A stretch of 47,306 bases of DNA from Bacteroidales bacterium. GTDB taxonomy: Bacteria; Bacteroidota; Bacteroidia; Bacteroidales; Lentimicrobiaceae. The stretch is taken from the NCBI GenBank assembly GCA_016788045.1, contig JAEUTG010000009.1:1-47306 (forward strand), written 5' to 3'. The position numbers were made by a program, and so were the translations under genes. The notes below the pieces were generated by a model. The model worked only from the letters and a program-made list of their open reading frames with translations, had not been told where the DNA came from and did no database searches. This document shows, one piece after another, positions 18,549 through 25,885 of this stretch; the first letter of the stretch is position 1, and the number at the start of each line of letters is the position of its first letter.

Positions 18549-19232
18549 ATGGAAGCAAAAAAAACGCCGAAAGCTGATCTTGAAAGCAAAAGAACAGTCT
18601 TTGTTCAAATCGGCCTTATCGTTGCGCTTGCTGCTATGCTGGTAGCCTTTGAGTGGAAAAGCTATGATGTGCAGCAAGCAGACCTTGGCGCTCGTCAGGC
18701 AGAAAAGGTTGAGGATGAGATGATTGAGATCACCAATCAAAACAAGCCTCCTCCACCTCCGGCTCCGCCACCACAAACAACCCTTATCAACATTGTAAAC
18801 AACGACGTTGAAATCGAAACCGACATTGAAATCGATGCGGAAGCCACTGAATTAACGGAAATTCCGGAATATACGCCGGTTGCTGCTGCTGAAGAAGAAG
18901 AAGTGGTTGAAGCTGAAATCTTTACAGTCGTTGAAGAATCACCCAGTTTCCCGGGAGGTGATGAGGCCCGTATCCGTTTCCTTACCGAAAACATCAAGTA
19001 CCCGCAAATTGCCCGCGAAAGCAGCATTCAGGGGACTGTTTATGTTACTTTCGTTGTGGAGAAGAACGGAAATGTTACCGATGTCAGGGTGCTCAGGGGT
19101 ATCGGTGGCGGCTGTGATGAAGAAGCCGTACGCGTTATCAAAGCCATGCCGAAATGGAATCCGGGCAAGCAAAGGGGAAAACCCGTGCGTGTTCAGTTTA
19201 ACATGCCCATCAAGTTCACCCTCGCTGGTTAA
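18549..19232 (+). CDS. tonB: Energy transducer TonB
   Basis: TonB couples the inner-membrane proton gradient to outer-membrane transporters. The 227-residue protein has a short cytoplasmic N-terminus, one membrane helix (about 20-40), a proline stretch at about 66-76 (NKPPPPPAPPPQ), an acidic linker, and a C-terminal TonB domain (about 140-227) ending in VQFNMPIKFTLAG. I chose ATG at 18549 (MEAKKTPKADLE), since the upstream TTG at 18522 lies beside the inverted repeat. No exbB/exbD are nearby. Which outer-membrane receptors it serves is not visible. Confidence 0.92.
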   Translation: MEAKKTPKADLESKRTVFVQIGLIVALAAMLVAFEWKSYDVQQADLGARQAEKVEDEMIEITNQNKPPPPPAPPPQTTLINIVNNDVEIETDIEIDAEATELTEIPEYTPVAAAEEEEVVEAEIFTVVEESPSFPGGDEARIRFLTENIKYPQIARESSIQGTVYVTFVVEKNGNVTDVRVLRGIGGGCDEEAVRVIKAMPKWNPGKQRGKPVRVQFNMPIKFTLAG

Positions 19233-19249
19233 CGAACTGTATTATTCTG

Positions 19250-19284
19250 AAAGTCCCGGTGTTCTCTGGAATACCGGGACTTTT
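19250..19284 (+). terminator. Terminator of gcvH-vanZ-tonB
   Basis: AAAGTCCCGGT (19250-19260) pairs perfectly with ACCGGGACTTT (19273-19283), followed by TTTTC. It lies 18 bases after the tonB stop. Confidence 0.85.
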
Positions 19285-19321
19285 CATTTTTACATTTCTG
19301 ACAAGGTTCAGGCAAAAAAAA

Positions 19322-19345
19322 AGAGGGCCGGAAAACCGGCTCTCT
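19322..19345. terminator. Second hairpin downstream of tonB
   Basis: AGAGGGCCGG (19322-19331) pairs with CCGGCTCTCT (19336-19345) with one G-T pair and a four-base loop. A run of A residues lies just before it, so it would read as a terminator with a T-run on the minus strand and as a weaker back-up on the plus strand. Confidence 0.55.
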
Positions 19346-19766
19346 TTCTGGTAAACAAATATAAAGGAAACTTAGGGGGCAAATAAATGTATTCAATGAT
19401 TTCTAACATTCCGATGGTTTATCAACCATCCGGAGCGGCCGGCCGGTAACGATTCAAACCCCTTAAATCTTTCACCGGCAGCCGTTTTCCGGACAGTCAA
19501 TTTTTTACATTTCTTTTCAGCTTTTAAGTTAGTACTGATCTTTTTACTCCGGCTACGGATTTTTTTTCCTTTCTGCCGGTGAAGCAAAAATAGGGCGAAC
19601 CAAAGGGCAGCGCAATACGGCAAATTACTACTTTTAATAGGATACAGAATGGTTTTTTGGTGGGTATTTATACTAATATCCCTTGATAATCAGATAGATA
19701 TAATTCGGCTACCACAGTTGGCTTTTAGAAGGACTTCAGGTTATCAGGTTTAAGGAGCCGTTTGGA

Positions 19767-19795
19767 TAAAAAAAAAGAGCACCCGAAAGTGCTCT
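19767..19795 (-). terminator. Intrinsic terminator of the pseudouridine synthase gene
   Basis: On the minus strand AGAGCAC-TTTCGG-GTGCTCT forms a perfect 7-bp stem followed by at least eight T residues. It is a textbook intrinsic terminator 36 bases after the gene. Confidence 0.88.
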
Positions 19796-19830
19796 GAGAA
19801 TATCTGCTGATGACAGGTGTTTCTGATCGA

Positions 19831-21468
19831 TCAGATCATCTGTAGAAGGCTGATTTCCTTTTCATCGAGCATACGCCACTTGCCACGTGGCAGGTCTTTT
19901 TTGGTGAGGTTGGCAAAAGCGACCCGGTCGAGTTTAACCACTTCGTACTCGAGTTCTTCAAAAAGCCTGCGGATAACGCGGTTTTTCCCTGAATGAATCA
20001 CAACGCCAATGTTCTTCTTGTCGCTGCCAGCCCCTGTATACGCTATTTCATCAACGGCCATCATACCGTCTTCCAGTTCTACTCCATCGGCGAGCCGTTG
20101 CATGTCGGATTTGGCAAGTGCCTTATTCAGTTCAACATGATAAACCTTCCTTACCTTGTGGCCCGGATGGGTAAGCTTTTTGGCCATTTCCCCATCGTTG
20201 GTAAACAGCAGCAGTCCCGTGGTGTTGCGGTCAAGTCGACCAACCGGGTAAACCCGCTCGCGACAGGCATCCCTGATCAGCAACATCACTGTATTGCGTT
20301 CCTGGGGATCATCAACCGTTGTGATGTAACCTTTGGGTTTGTTAAGCAGGAGGTAGACTTTCTTCTCAATATGCAATGTTTCTCCCCCGAACTGAACCTT
20401 GTCGTCGCGGGTGATCTTTGTCCCAAGTTCTGTAACGATGATCCCGTTTACTGATACAGCGCCTGATTCAATCAGGGTATCGGCTTCCCTGCGCGAACAG
20501 ATGCCCGCGTTGGCAATAAATTTGTTGAGGCGGATGGTTCCATCGTCTTTGTAAGACTTTTTCTCCTTCGGAAGCTGAGGGGAAGATTTCCTGAATCCGG
20601 CAGAAGAAGGTTTACGACCCTTATACCGGCTTTCATCCCCGGGCTTTTCTGTGTAGGGGTCTCTTGTTGATGAATACCGGCTGCCCGACGGGGTTTCATC
20701 AGAAGTCCGTCTTCTGTATGGGCGGTCACCATGATCCTTTTCACTGCTGAATTTCTTATCTTTCGGAAACCTCTCTGGTTTTTCACCTTCCGGTTTTCTG
20801 TAAGGCCGTTCACTGTGTTCTTTGCCGGAGCTGAATTTGTCGTCTCTGGTATACTTCCCTGTTTTTGCACTGTCCGGTTTTCTGAAAGGCCGCTCGCTGT
20901 GTTCCTTGCCGGAACTGAAGTTATCATCTTTTGAAAACCTATCGGTTCTGGTGGTCCCTGTTTTTCTGACAGGACGTTCATCTGAAAAGGGCTTGTCCTT
21001 ACTGAACCTGTTTCCGGTATGGCCTTCTTCACCCTGGTTAAATGGCCGGCTGCTGCGGGTTTCACGGCTATATGGCTTACGCTCTTTATCAGGTGAAGAC
21101 TGGTCTTTGCTCCAGGGCCTTTTTTCAGTTTCCGGGGTTTTATCTCTTTCAGAATAACGGGTATCTCCTGAGCTGGTTTTTCTATTCCAGGGACGGTCAC
21201 TGCCCTCATTACCACCGGCACGTTTTCTGAAAGCCGGTTTATCGGTATTCTCTTCTCTTTTTTTGTAAGGTCTTTTTCCTTCGGGGGATTCATTTCCCGG
21301 GTAAGGTTTTCTTTCTTTACCCTTGTCATCAGAGAATCTACCGGTTTTACCACCGGTTTTTCCCGGGTAATCCCTGCCTTTTCCGGCGCGGCCCTTCGGG
21401 GTGGCACCATCGGCATCGTTTTTCTTCCCGGTGGAAAAATCACGGGGAACTCTTTTCATTGCACTCAT
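19831..21468 (-). CDS. RluB/RsuA-type pseudouridine synthase with long basic repetitive N-terminal extension
   Basis: The C-terminal half (about residues 310-545) is a complete RsuA/RluB-family 23S rRNA pseudouridine synthase. An S4 RNA-binding domain begins at IRLNKFIANAGICSRREAD, and the catalytic Asp is in GRLDRNTTGLLL. The first 310 residues are low-complexity, rich in Lys, Arg, Ser, Asp and Glu, and probably disordered. They include three diverged tandem copies of a unit of about 30 residues, roughly residues 180-258, each carrying a K(F/N)SS(G/E)K core and ending in RP(F/Y)R(K/R). Related Bacteroidota enzymes often carry such extensions, which may bind RNA. A -7-like box (TACCTTTG, minus, 21496..21489) precedes the start. 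I keep the first ATG (21468); one at 21459 is possible. Confidence 0.9.
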   Translation of the reverse strand: MSAMKRVPRDFSTGKKNDADGATPKGRAGKGRDYPGKTGGKTGRFSDDKGKERKPYPGNESPEGKRPYKKREENTDKPAFRKRAGGNEGSDRPWNRKTSSGDTRYSERDKTPETEKRPWSKDQSSPDKERKPYSRETRSSRPFNQGEEGHTGNRFSKDKPFSDERPVRKTGTTRTDRFSKDDNFSSGKEHSERPFRKPDSAKTGKYTRDDKFSSGKEHSERPYRKPEGEKPERFPKDKKFSSEKDHGDRPYRRRTSDETPSGSRYSSTRDPYTEKPGDESRYKGRKPSSAGFRKSSPQLPKEKKSYKDDGTIRLNKFIANAGICSRREADTLIESGAVSVNGIIVTELGTKITRDDKVQFGGETLHIEKKVYLLLNKPKGYITTVDDPQERNTVMLLIRDACRERVYPVGRLDRNTTGLLLFTNDGEMAKKLTHPGHKVRKVYHVELNKALAKSDMQRLADGVELEDGMMAVDEIAYTGAGSDKKNIGVVIHSGKNRVIRRLFEELEYEVVKLDRVAFANLTKKDLPRGKWRMLDEKEISLLQMI

Positions 21469-21616
21469 CTGCAGCTTGTTTTAGCCGGCAAAGGTAAGGA
21501 AGATTCGAACACACTATAGGGATATATTACAACACTGAAAATCAGGTGTTTTAGCTTTAATAAACTTTTGCGACCCTGTAATGCAGTTGAATCGGCGCTC
21601 TTTTTGCTGAAAAGCC

Positions 21617-21647
21617 TTGTATCCGGGCTTTTTTTTTAGTATATTCG
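21617..21647 (+). promoter_or_regulatory. Promoter of the DUF2007-USP gene
   Basis: TTG (21617-21619), a 20-base T-rich spacer, then TATATTCG (21640-21647), one mismatch from TAnnTTTG. It lies about 47 bases before the start codon. Confidence 0.5.
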
Positions 21648-21693
21648 TAATTCATGAGCGAAAGAACGGAACAGGAAACCAACAACTCAGGCT

Positions 21694-22824
21694 ATGGAAA
21701 CTTCAGATGAAAAGATTATCGTGATCGCCCGTCACCCGAATTCAAGGGCATTGCTGTTAAAATCAAGACTGGAAGCAGAAGGCATCGATTGTTTTCTCTC
21801 GCACCAGAACCTTGTTCAGGCTGCCGTTGCCGGCGGCGTTGAAATCAAAGTAAGACGGTCGGATGTTGACAAAGCCCTTCGGGTGATTGAAGAGGCGCTG
21901 GAGCAGCACGGCCTGCAGAAGGAAGCCTCTGTCAGATCACTGCGCAGTGTCAGAAAGATATTGGTTGCCGTTGATTTTTCCGAAGCATCACTGAAGGCCT
22001 GTTCCTTCGCTGTGGGCCTGGCTGGTAAGCTGAAAGCCGAGATCAAACTGCTGCACGTATTCTACAATCCCGTGCTCGACATCGCCCCTTTCGATACTAC
22101 CCATGCCTATCAGGTGAACCTGGTCAACTACCTGCACGAAACGGAGCAGAATGCCCGTCAGCAACTGGTTAAACTGGTGAAGGAACTGAAACAAAAGGTA
22201 AAAGAATCGAACCCCGACCTGAAAATTACCCATTCCCTTTCCAATGGCCTGGTGGTTGAAGAGGTAGTGGCTGCCGCGCAAAAATTCAGACCGGGGCTTA
22301 TCGTAACCGGTACCCGGGGCATGGGACAGCAAACCGGCGGTTTCCTTGGGAGTGTAACGGCCAAACTGATCGAAAAAACCAATGTTCCCGTACTGGCTAT
22401 TCCCGGGCAAAACAGGTTTTCCGGGATTGAGAAAATTAAAAATGTGCTTTACGCTACCGATTTTGATCAGTCGGATCACCTGGCCATCAGCCGCTTGATC
22501 AACCTGCTGCATCCTTTCAGCACCAGCCTTCATGTGGTACATATTAGTATAGGAGTGAAGAAATCGTGGGACAAAGTGAAAATGGACAGCCTGAAAGCCT
22601 TTCTCGACAGCGAATACAGGAAGTATCCGGTGAAAACGGAGATCGTTGTCAGCGACGACATCATCAACGGGTTGGAGACTTATATCCGTAACAACGAGAT
22701 AGATGTCATCGCCATGACCAACCACAACCGCGGACTGCTGAGCAGTTTCTTTACTCCCAGCATCACACGAAAGGTTCTGACGCGGATTACACGTCCCTTG
22801 TTTGTGTTCAAGTCATTTGACTGA
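21694..22824 (+). CDS. DUF2007 - universal stress protein - universal stress protein fusion
   Basis: The 376-residue protein has three parts. Residues about 6-72 match DUF2007 (putative signal-transducing protein), for example AEGIDCFLSHQ and EIKVRRSDVDKA. Residues about 86-228 form a USP domain starting KILVAVDFSEAS and ending with the ATP-loop-like GTRGMGQQTGGFLGSVT. Residues about 234-376 form a second USP domain (NVLYATDFDQSDHL) whose equivalent loop (MTNHNRGLLSSFF) lacks the glycine spacing. One half may therefore bind nucleotide and the other not. USP proteins modulate stress survival; targets are unknown. It is a single-gene unit with its own promoter, convergent with yraN. Confidence 0.87.
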   Translation: METSDEKIIVIARHPNSRALLLKSRLEAEGIDCFLSHQNLVQAAVAGGVEIKVRRSDVDKALRVIEEALEQHGLQKEASVRSLRSVRKILVAVDFSEASLKACSFAVGLAGKLKAEIKLLHVFYNPVLDIAPFDTTHAYQVNLVNYLHETEQNARQQLVKLVKELKQKVKESNPDLKITHSLSNGLVVEEVVAAAQKFRPGLIVTGTRGMGQQTGGFLGSVTAKLIEKTNVPVLAIPGQNRFSGIEKIKNVLYATDFDQSDHLAISRLINLLHPFSTSLHVVHISIGVKKSWDKVKMDSLKAFLDSEYRKYPVKTEIVVSDDIINGLETYIRNNEIDVIAMTNHNRGLLSSFFTPSITRKVLTRITRPLFVFKSFD

Positions 22825-22826
22825 TA

Positions 22827-23189
22827 TCAGAGTACCGGGTAAAAGGCATCGGTGATGTGATTGATGCGTTTGGTGGTGCTGTTCAGCACGATGGAGATGA
22901 TGTCGAAGCGAACCTCCAGCGAAAGGTTGTTTTTTTCAACGTAAGCCTGGGTTGAACGCACCAGAAACCGCTGCTTGGTGGCATTCACAAATATTTCAGG
23001 CTCCCCGAAAAAGTCGGAACGCCGGGTTTTTACTTCCACAATAACCAGAAAGCCATCTTTTTCGGCAATGATGTCAATTTCATCCTTCCCGAAGCGCCAG
23101 TTGGTTTCATGAATGTGGTATCCCTTTTCGCGCAGATGCTTCAGCGCCAGCTCTTCACCCAAAGTGCCCAGTTCGTTGTGCTCAGCCAT
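22827..23189 (-). CDS. yraN: YraN/UPF0102 family nuclease-fold protein
   Basis: This 120-residue protein has the PD-(D/E)XK fold of the UPF0102 family. GEELALKHLREKGY lies near residues 11-24, Asp39 is in DEIDII, and Glu52-x-Lys54 is in VEVKTRR, so the metal-site residues are intact. The biochemical role is unsettled. I chose ATG at 23189 (MAEHNELGTLGE), which matches the family start; the longer frame from 23228 adds a non-homologous stretch that nearly touches ldcA. It lies 44 bases after the ldcA stop and is probably co-transcribed with it. Its 3' end almost touches the convergent USP gene (2 bases). Confidence 0.9.
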   Translation of the reverse strand: MAEHNELGTLGEELALKHLREKGYHIHETNWRFGKDEIDIIAEKDGFLVIVEVKTRRSDFFGEPEIFVNATKQRFLVRSTQAYVEKNNLSLEVRFDIISIVLNSTTKRINHITDAFYPVL

Positions 23190-23233
23190 ATTGTTGAATT
23201 GAATGATCCTGCAATTGATTGACCGCATTGTAA

Positions 23234-24250
23234 CTATCCTACAAGCAACGAGTAAATAAGGTATAACAAAAGGAAGAACCCGGTGATGAAGACCATAGGT
23301 TTGAACAACGACTTCATTTTCTGACGATTGTCAGAAACGGAGGGTCCTTCAAACCTGAGGTTGCTGCCTGATGAACTCACCGAAAGCTCTACTTCACGAC
23401 CCAGGATCAGCGGCATGTTTTTATCCTGATGTCCGGCCGGGAAGCCAAACAAAACCGGATAATTGTATTCCTTTACCGCTTCTGCAATGATTTCTCCGGC
23501 AGTTTTCCCGAATGCAGTGCTGTTGTCGTTCATTTTCGTCATGCCACCTACCACAAGCCCGGCCAGCCGGCTCAGTTTGTCACCCCGTTTCAGGTTCATC
23601 ATCATGCGGTCGATGTGGTAAAGATACTCGTCCAGATCTTCGAGAAAGAGAATTTTGCCCTCTGTATCGGGATCACCTGGTGTTCCGCGCATACTATAAA
23701 GAATCGAAAGGTTACCGCCCATCAGCACACCTTTGCCATAGCCATTGCGTGAATGATTTCCGGTTTCAATGGTGTATCCGGGCACCTCGCCAAACAGCAC
23801 CGACTTCAGCGCTTCCACAGAAAGGGCTGCATCGCCAGTTGACTGAAAATTGATGGGCATGGTGGCATGCAGTGTCTCTATGCCAAGCTGTTGATTGATA
23901 TAGGTATGCAGTACGGTAATGTCGCTGTAACCGACAATCCATTTCGGATTCTTCAGAAATTCCGAAAAATCGAGCTTATCAAGGATGCGGACACTGCCAT
24001 AGCCGCCCCGGGCACAAACGATTGCCCTGATTTGCGGATCGTCGAGCACCTGCTGCAGATCAGCAGCACGTTGCTGATCGCTGCCGGCATACTGATTTTC
24101 AACAGCATACAGGTTGGATCCGGTTTCTACAACCAGACCCCAGCCCTCCAGGGCGCTTATAGCCGGCTGCATTTCGGCCGGGCTTACCTTGCGGGCTGTT
24201 GCGACAATGGCGACCTTGTCGCCCGCTTGCAGAAAAGCAGGGGAAATCAT
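23234..24250 (-). CDS. ldcA: LD-carboxypeptidase (muramoyltetrapeptide carboxypeptidase, S66 family)
   Basis: The protein trims the terminal D-alanine from murein tetrapeptides during cell-wall recycling. The S66 signature is complete: RGGYGSVRIL (81-90), nucleophile Ser109 in GYSDIT, a Glu in FLEDLDEYLY, and the His in FGFPAGHQDKN. At 338 residues it is slightly longer than usual because the C-terminus adds a hydrophobic helix (about 316-336, ending LLLYLIYSLLVG) that would tether it to a membrane. That tail is unusual, since E. coli LdcA is cytosolic. I chose ATG at 24250 (MISPAFLQAGDKVAIV); ATG at 24277 would add nine residues. Confidence 0.92.
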   Translation of the reverse strand: MISPAFLQAGDKVAIVATARKVSPAEMQPAISALEGWGLVVETGSNLYAVENQYAGSDQQRAADLQQVLDDPQIRAIVCARGGYGSVRILDKLDFSEFLKNPKWIVGYSDITVLHTYINQQLGIETLHATMPINFQSTGDAALSVEALKSVLFGEVPGYTIETGNHSRNGYGKGVLMGGNLSILYSMRGTPGDPDTEGKILFLEDLDEYLYHIDRMMMNLKRGDKLSRLAGLVVGGMTKMNDNSTAFGKTAGEIIAEAVKEYNYPVLFGFPAGHQDKNMPLILGREVELSVSSSGSNLRFEGPSVSDNRQKMKSLFKPMVFITGFFLLLYLIYSLLVG

Positions 24251-24357
24251 CCGTTTTTTTTTGTAAAGATACACCATTCCCTGGCTTGCTGCTAACCCTC
24301 ACCTCTGGTGATGATTGTAAAAATGTGTTTAATCCCCTGCCGGATGTATTCATCAAT

Positions 24358-24372
24358 TTAGAATCATTCTAA
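24358..24372. promoter_or_regulatory. PerR/Fur-box-like palindrome
   Basis: TTAGAATCATTCTAA is a perfect 7-1-7 palindrome. It differs from the PerR box TTATAATnATTATAA at one symmetric position in each arm. It lies in the gap between divergent ldcA and csaA-rubrerythrin, 57 bases before csaA. Rubrerythrin genes are typical PerR targets. The -7 box of csaA is at 24407-24414, so the site would be centred near -55. Confidence 0.5.
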
Positions 24373-24406
24373 GTCCTTTTCAGGTTCTCAGCGTGGGATG
24401 CTTGAT

Positions 24407-24414
24407 TATATTTG
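24407..24414 (+). promoter_or_regulatory. -7 box of csaA
   Basis: TATATTTG matches TAnnTTTG and lies 15 bases before the chosen csaA start. The -33 element is not clear. Confidence 0.5.
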
Positions 24415-24428
24415 CTGAAAACGGTATG

Positions 24429-24758
24429 ATGATCAACTGGTCTGATTTTGAAAAAATTGAAATTCGCACAGGCACCATCCTCGAGGCAGATGATTTCCCG
24501 GAAGCCCGCAAGCCGGCTTACCGCCTGCTGATCGATTTCGGGGAGCTTGGTTTGAGAAAGTCATCGGCGCAGATTACCGCTTTGTATAAAAAGGAAGACC
24601 TGCCCGGGAAACAGATTGTGGCAGTACTGAATTTCCCACCGAAGCAGATAGGGCCGTTCATCAGCGAATGCCTGGTTCTCGGCGCTATTTCAGGAGAGGG
24701 TGAGGTAATCCTGCTACAGACTGAAAGAAAGACCGGTAACGGGCTGAGGATTGCCTGA
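24429..24758 (+). CDS. csaA: CsaA-type tRNA-binding protein
   Basis: The 109-residue protein is a stand-alone OB-fold tRNA-binding domain. FEKIEIRTGTILEADDFPEARKP is the N-terminal signature, and IVAVLNFPPKQIGPFISE with a late VILLQTERK completes it. CsaA is described as a tRNA-binding or chaperone-like protein assisting export in Bacillus; its role in Bacteroidota is not established. I chose ATG at 24429 (MINWSDFEKI); ATG at 24426 is three bases earlier, and the longer frame from 24393 starts before the -7 box. Rubrerythrin follows after 63 bases on the same strand. Confidence 0.9.
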   Translation: MINWSDFEKIEIRTGTILEADDFPEARKPAYRLLIDFGELGLRKSSAQITALYKKEDLPGKQIVAVLNFPPKQIGPFISECLVLGAISGEGEVILLQTERKTGNGLRIA

Positions 24759-24782
24759 AATTTGCGCCACCCCTTATCTTTC
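24751..24782 (+). promoter_or_regulatory. Possible own promoter of rubrerythrin
   Basis: TTG (24751-24753), a 21-base spacer, then TATCTTTC (24775-24782), one mismatch from TAnnTTTG. It overlaps the end of csaA and lies 40 bases before the rubrerythrin start. Confidence 0.45.
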
Positions 24783-24821
24783 AAGAAATACAATTGTAAA
24801 ACCACATAAAAACACACGAAA

Positions 24822-25400
24822 ATGGAAAAATCCATCAAGGGAACCCAGACCGAAAAAAACCTGCTGAAGGCATTTGCGGGAGAATCACAGGCCGCCAGGC
24901 GCTACCGGCTTTTTGCTGCCAAAGCCCGTGAAGACGGATACGAGCAGATTGCGGCATTTTTCGAAGAAACCGCCAACCAGGAAGATTCCCATTCACGCAT
25001 GTTCTTTAAATTTCTCGAAGGAGGAATGGTGGAAATTACCGCGGCCTACCCTGCCGGAATGGTCGGAAGCACAGCAGAGAACCTGCATGCCTCAGCCGAA
25101 GGCGAAAACGAAGAATGGACCCTGCTTTACCCCGATTTTGCAAAGATTGCAGAAGAAGAAGGGTTTAAAAAGGTGGCCAGCACCTTCAGGGTGATTGCCA
25201 GTGTTGAACTGGAACATGAAAAGCGCTACCTTAAACTGCTCGAAAACCTCAACAGCAACAAGGTTTTTGAGAAGGAAGAAGAAGTTATCTGGGTATGCCG
25301 GCATTGTGGTTACCATTATAAAGGTAAGAAAGCACTGAAAAACTGTCCGGCCTGCGAGCATCCACAGGCGTATTTTGAGCAGAAGCAGGAGAATTACTAA
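24822..25400 (+). CDS. rbr: Rubrerythrin
   Basis: Rubrerythrin is a non-haem di-iron peroxidase that reduces hydrogen peroxide and protects anaerobes from oxygen. The 192-residue protein has the four-helix ferritin-like domain, with iron ligands including Glu21 in GESQAARRY and Glu54-x-x-His57 in QEDSH. The second half has a matching Glu/His pair in VELEHEKRY. A C-terminal rubredoxin-like domain has two Cys pairs, VCRHCG and CPAC. All expected ligands are present. A PerR-like palindrome upstream of csaA suggests peroxide control. Its presence favours an anaerobic or microaerobic lifestyle. Confidence 0.95.
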   Translation: MEKSIKGTQTEKNLLKAFAGESQAARRYRLFAAKAREDGYEQIAAFFEETANQEDSHSRMFFKFLEGGMVEITAAYPAGMVGSTAENLHASAEGENEEWTLLYPDFAKIAEEEGFKKVASTFRVIASVELEHEKRYLKLLENLNSNKVFEKEEEVIWVCRHCGYHYKGKKALKNCPACEHPQAYFEQKQENY

Positions 25401-25420
25401 GCTGGGGAAGCAAACAGATT

Positions 25421-25450
25421 CTGCCTGCCGTATTGATTTCCGACAGGCAG
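25421..25450. repeat. Copy of the GCCTG/CAGGC palindromic repeat family
   Basis: CTGCCTGCCG (25421-25430) pairs with CGACAGGCAG (25441-25450) with one G-T pair and a 10-base loop. It lies 20 bases after the rubrerythrin stop and may also act as its terminator. The core CTGCCTG/CAGGCAG recurs at 41791-41873 and in the right-end repeat block. Confidence 0.6.
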
Positions 25451-25834
25451 GAAACGTTGCAGAACTGCCTGATCAGACGCAAAATTCCGGATTCCGGTCC
25501 CTCTTTTCGCCTGCTGTCCAACTTCGGATCAGGATTGTGAGAACTTCGCAGGACATTCAAGCCTATCATTCCGTTCCGCTGTCACCTTCTTAAGGGACAG
25601 GTTGGCATTTAATGCTTAAAGGATGGTCCCCAAGCCCTCATTCCCCGGAACTTCGGAAACGCGATAACTGTTAACCGGGCAGGTATCTGGCATCTTCAAG
25701 TTGTGAAGCTGCCTGACTACTATCATGTACTTTATACCTGTATGCCTGTGGCATTCAGGCAGGCTTTTCACTTTGAGCTTTAAGCTTTAAACCTGCTGTT
25801 TCTTTTCTGCTTCTGAATCCGAATGTTTATTTAT

Positions 25835-25866
25835 TGTTAATTCTGGTTTGAATTCCCTATTTTTAC
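25835..25866 (+). promoter_or_regulatory. Promoter of recJ
   Basis: TTG in TTATTGTTAATTC is followed after 21 bases by TATTTTTA, one mismatch from TAnnTTTG, about 20 bases before the recJ ATG. Confidence 0.5.
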
Positions 25867-25885
25867 CCTTCGAAAAAAAGTAAAC

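Larger units (their letters stand above)
19233..19830. other. 598-base gap between tonB and the pseudouridine synthase gene
   Basis: No credible gene is present. It holds two tonB-side hairpins and the terminator of the opposite gene (listed separately). A further stem, TCCGATGGTT (19410-19419) against AACCATCCGGA (19424-19434), has one bulged base. A 76-codon minus frame at 19393-19623 is basic, low in complexity and unlike any family I know. Confidence 0.5.
25401..25885. other. 485-base gap between rubrerythrin and recJ
   Basis: No gene is supported; the short frames here have no recognisable family. The stretch begins with the 25421-25450 palindrome (listed separately). A smaller hairpin, TGCCTG (25743-25748) against CAGGCA (25756-25761), is followed by GGCTTTTC. 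The AAGCTTTAA-type runs at 25778-25792 are a minor AT palindrome. Mutated repeats seem the best description. Confidence 0.45.

Noticed and set aside
20472..21443. 323-codon minus-strand frame overlapping the pseudouridine synthase extension
   Set aside because: It is an out-of-phase reading of the Lys/Arg/Ser-rich repeats, has no recognisable domain, and lies wholly inside a gene with a complete catalytic domain.
25375..25593. 72-codon plus frame after rubrerythrin
   Set aside because: It overlaps the end of rubrerythrin and a palindrome, and resembles no family.
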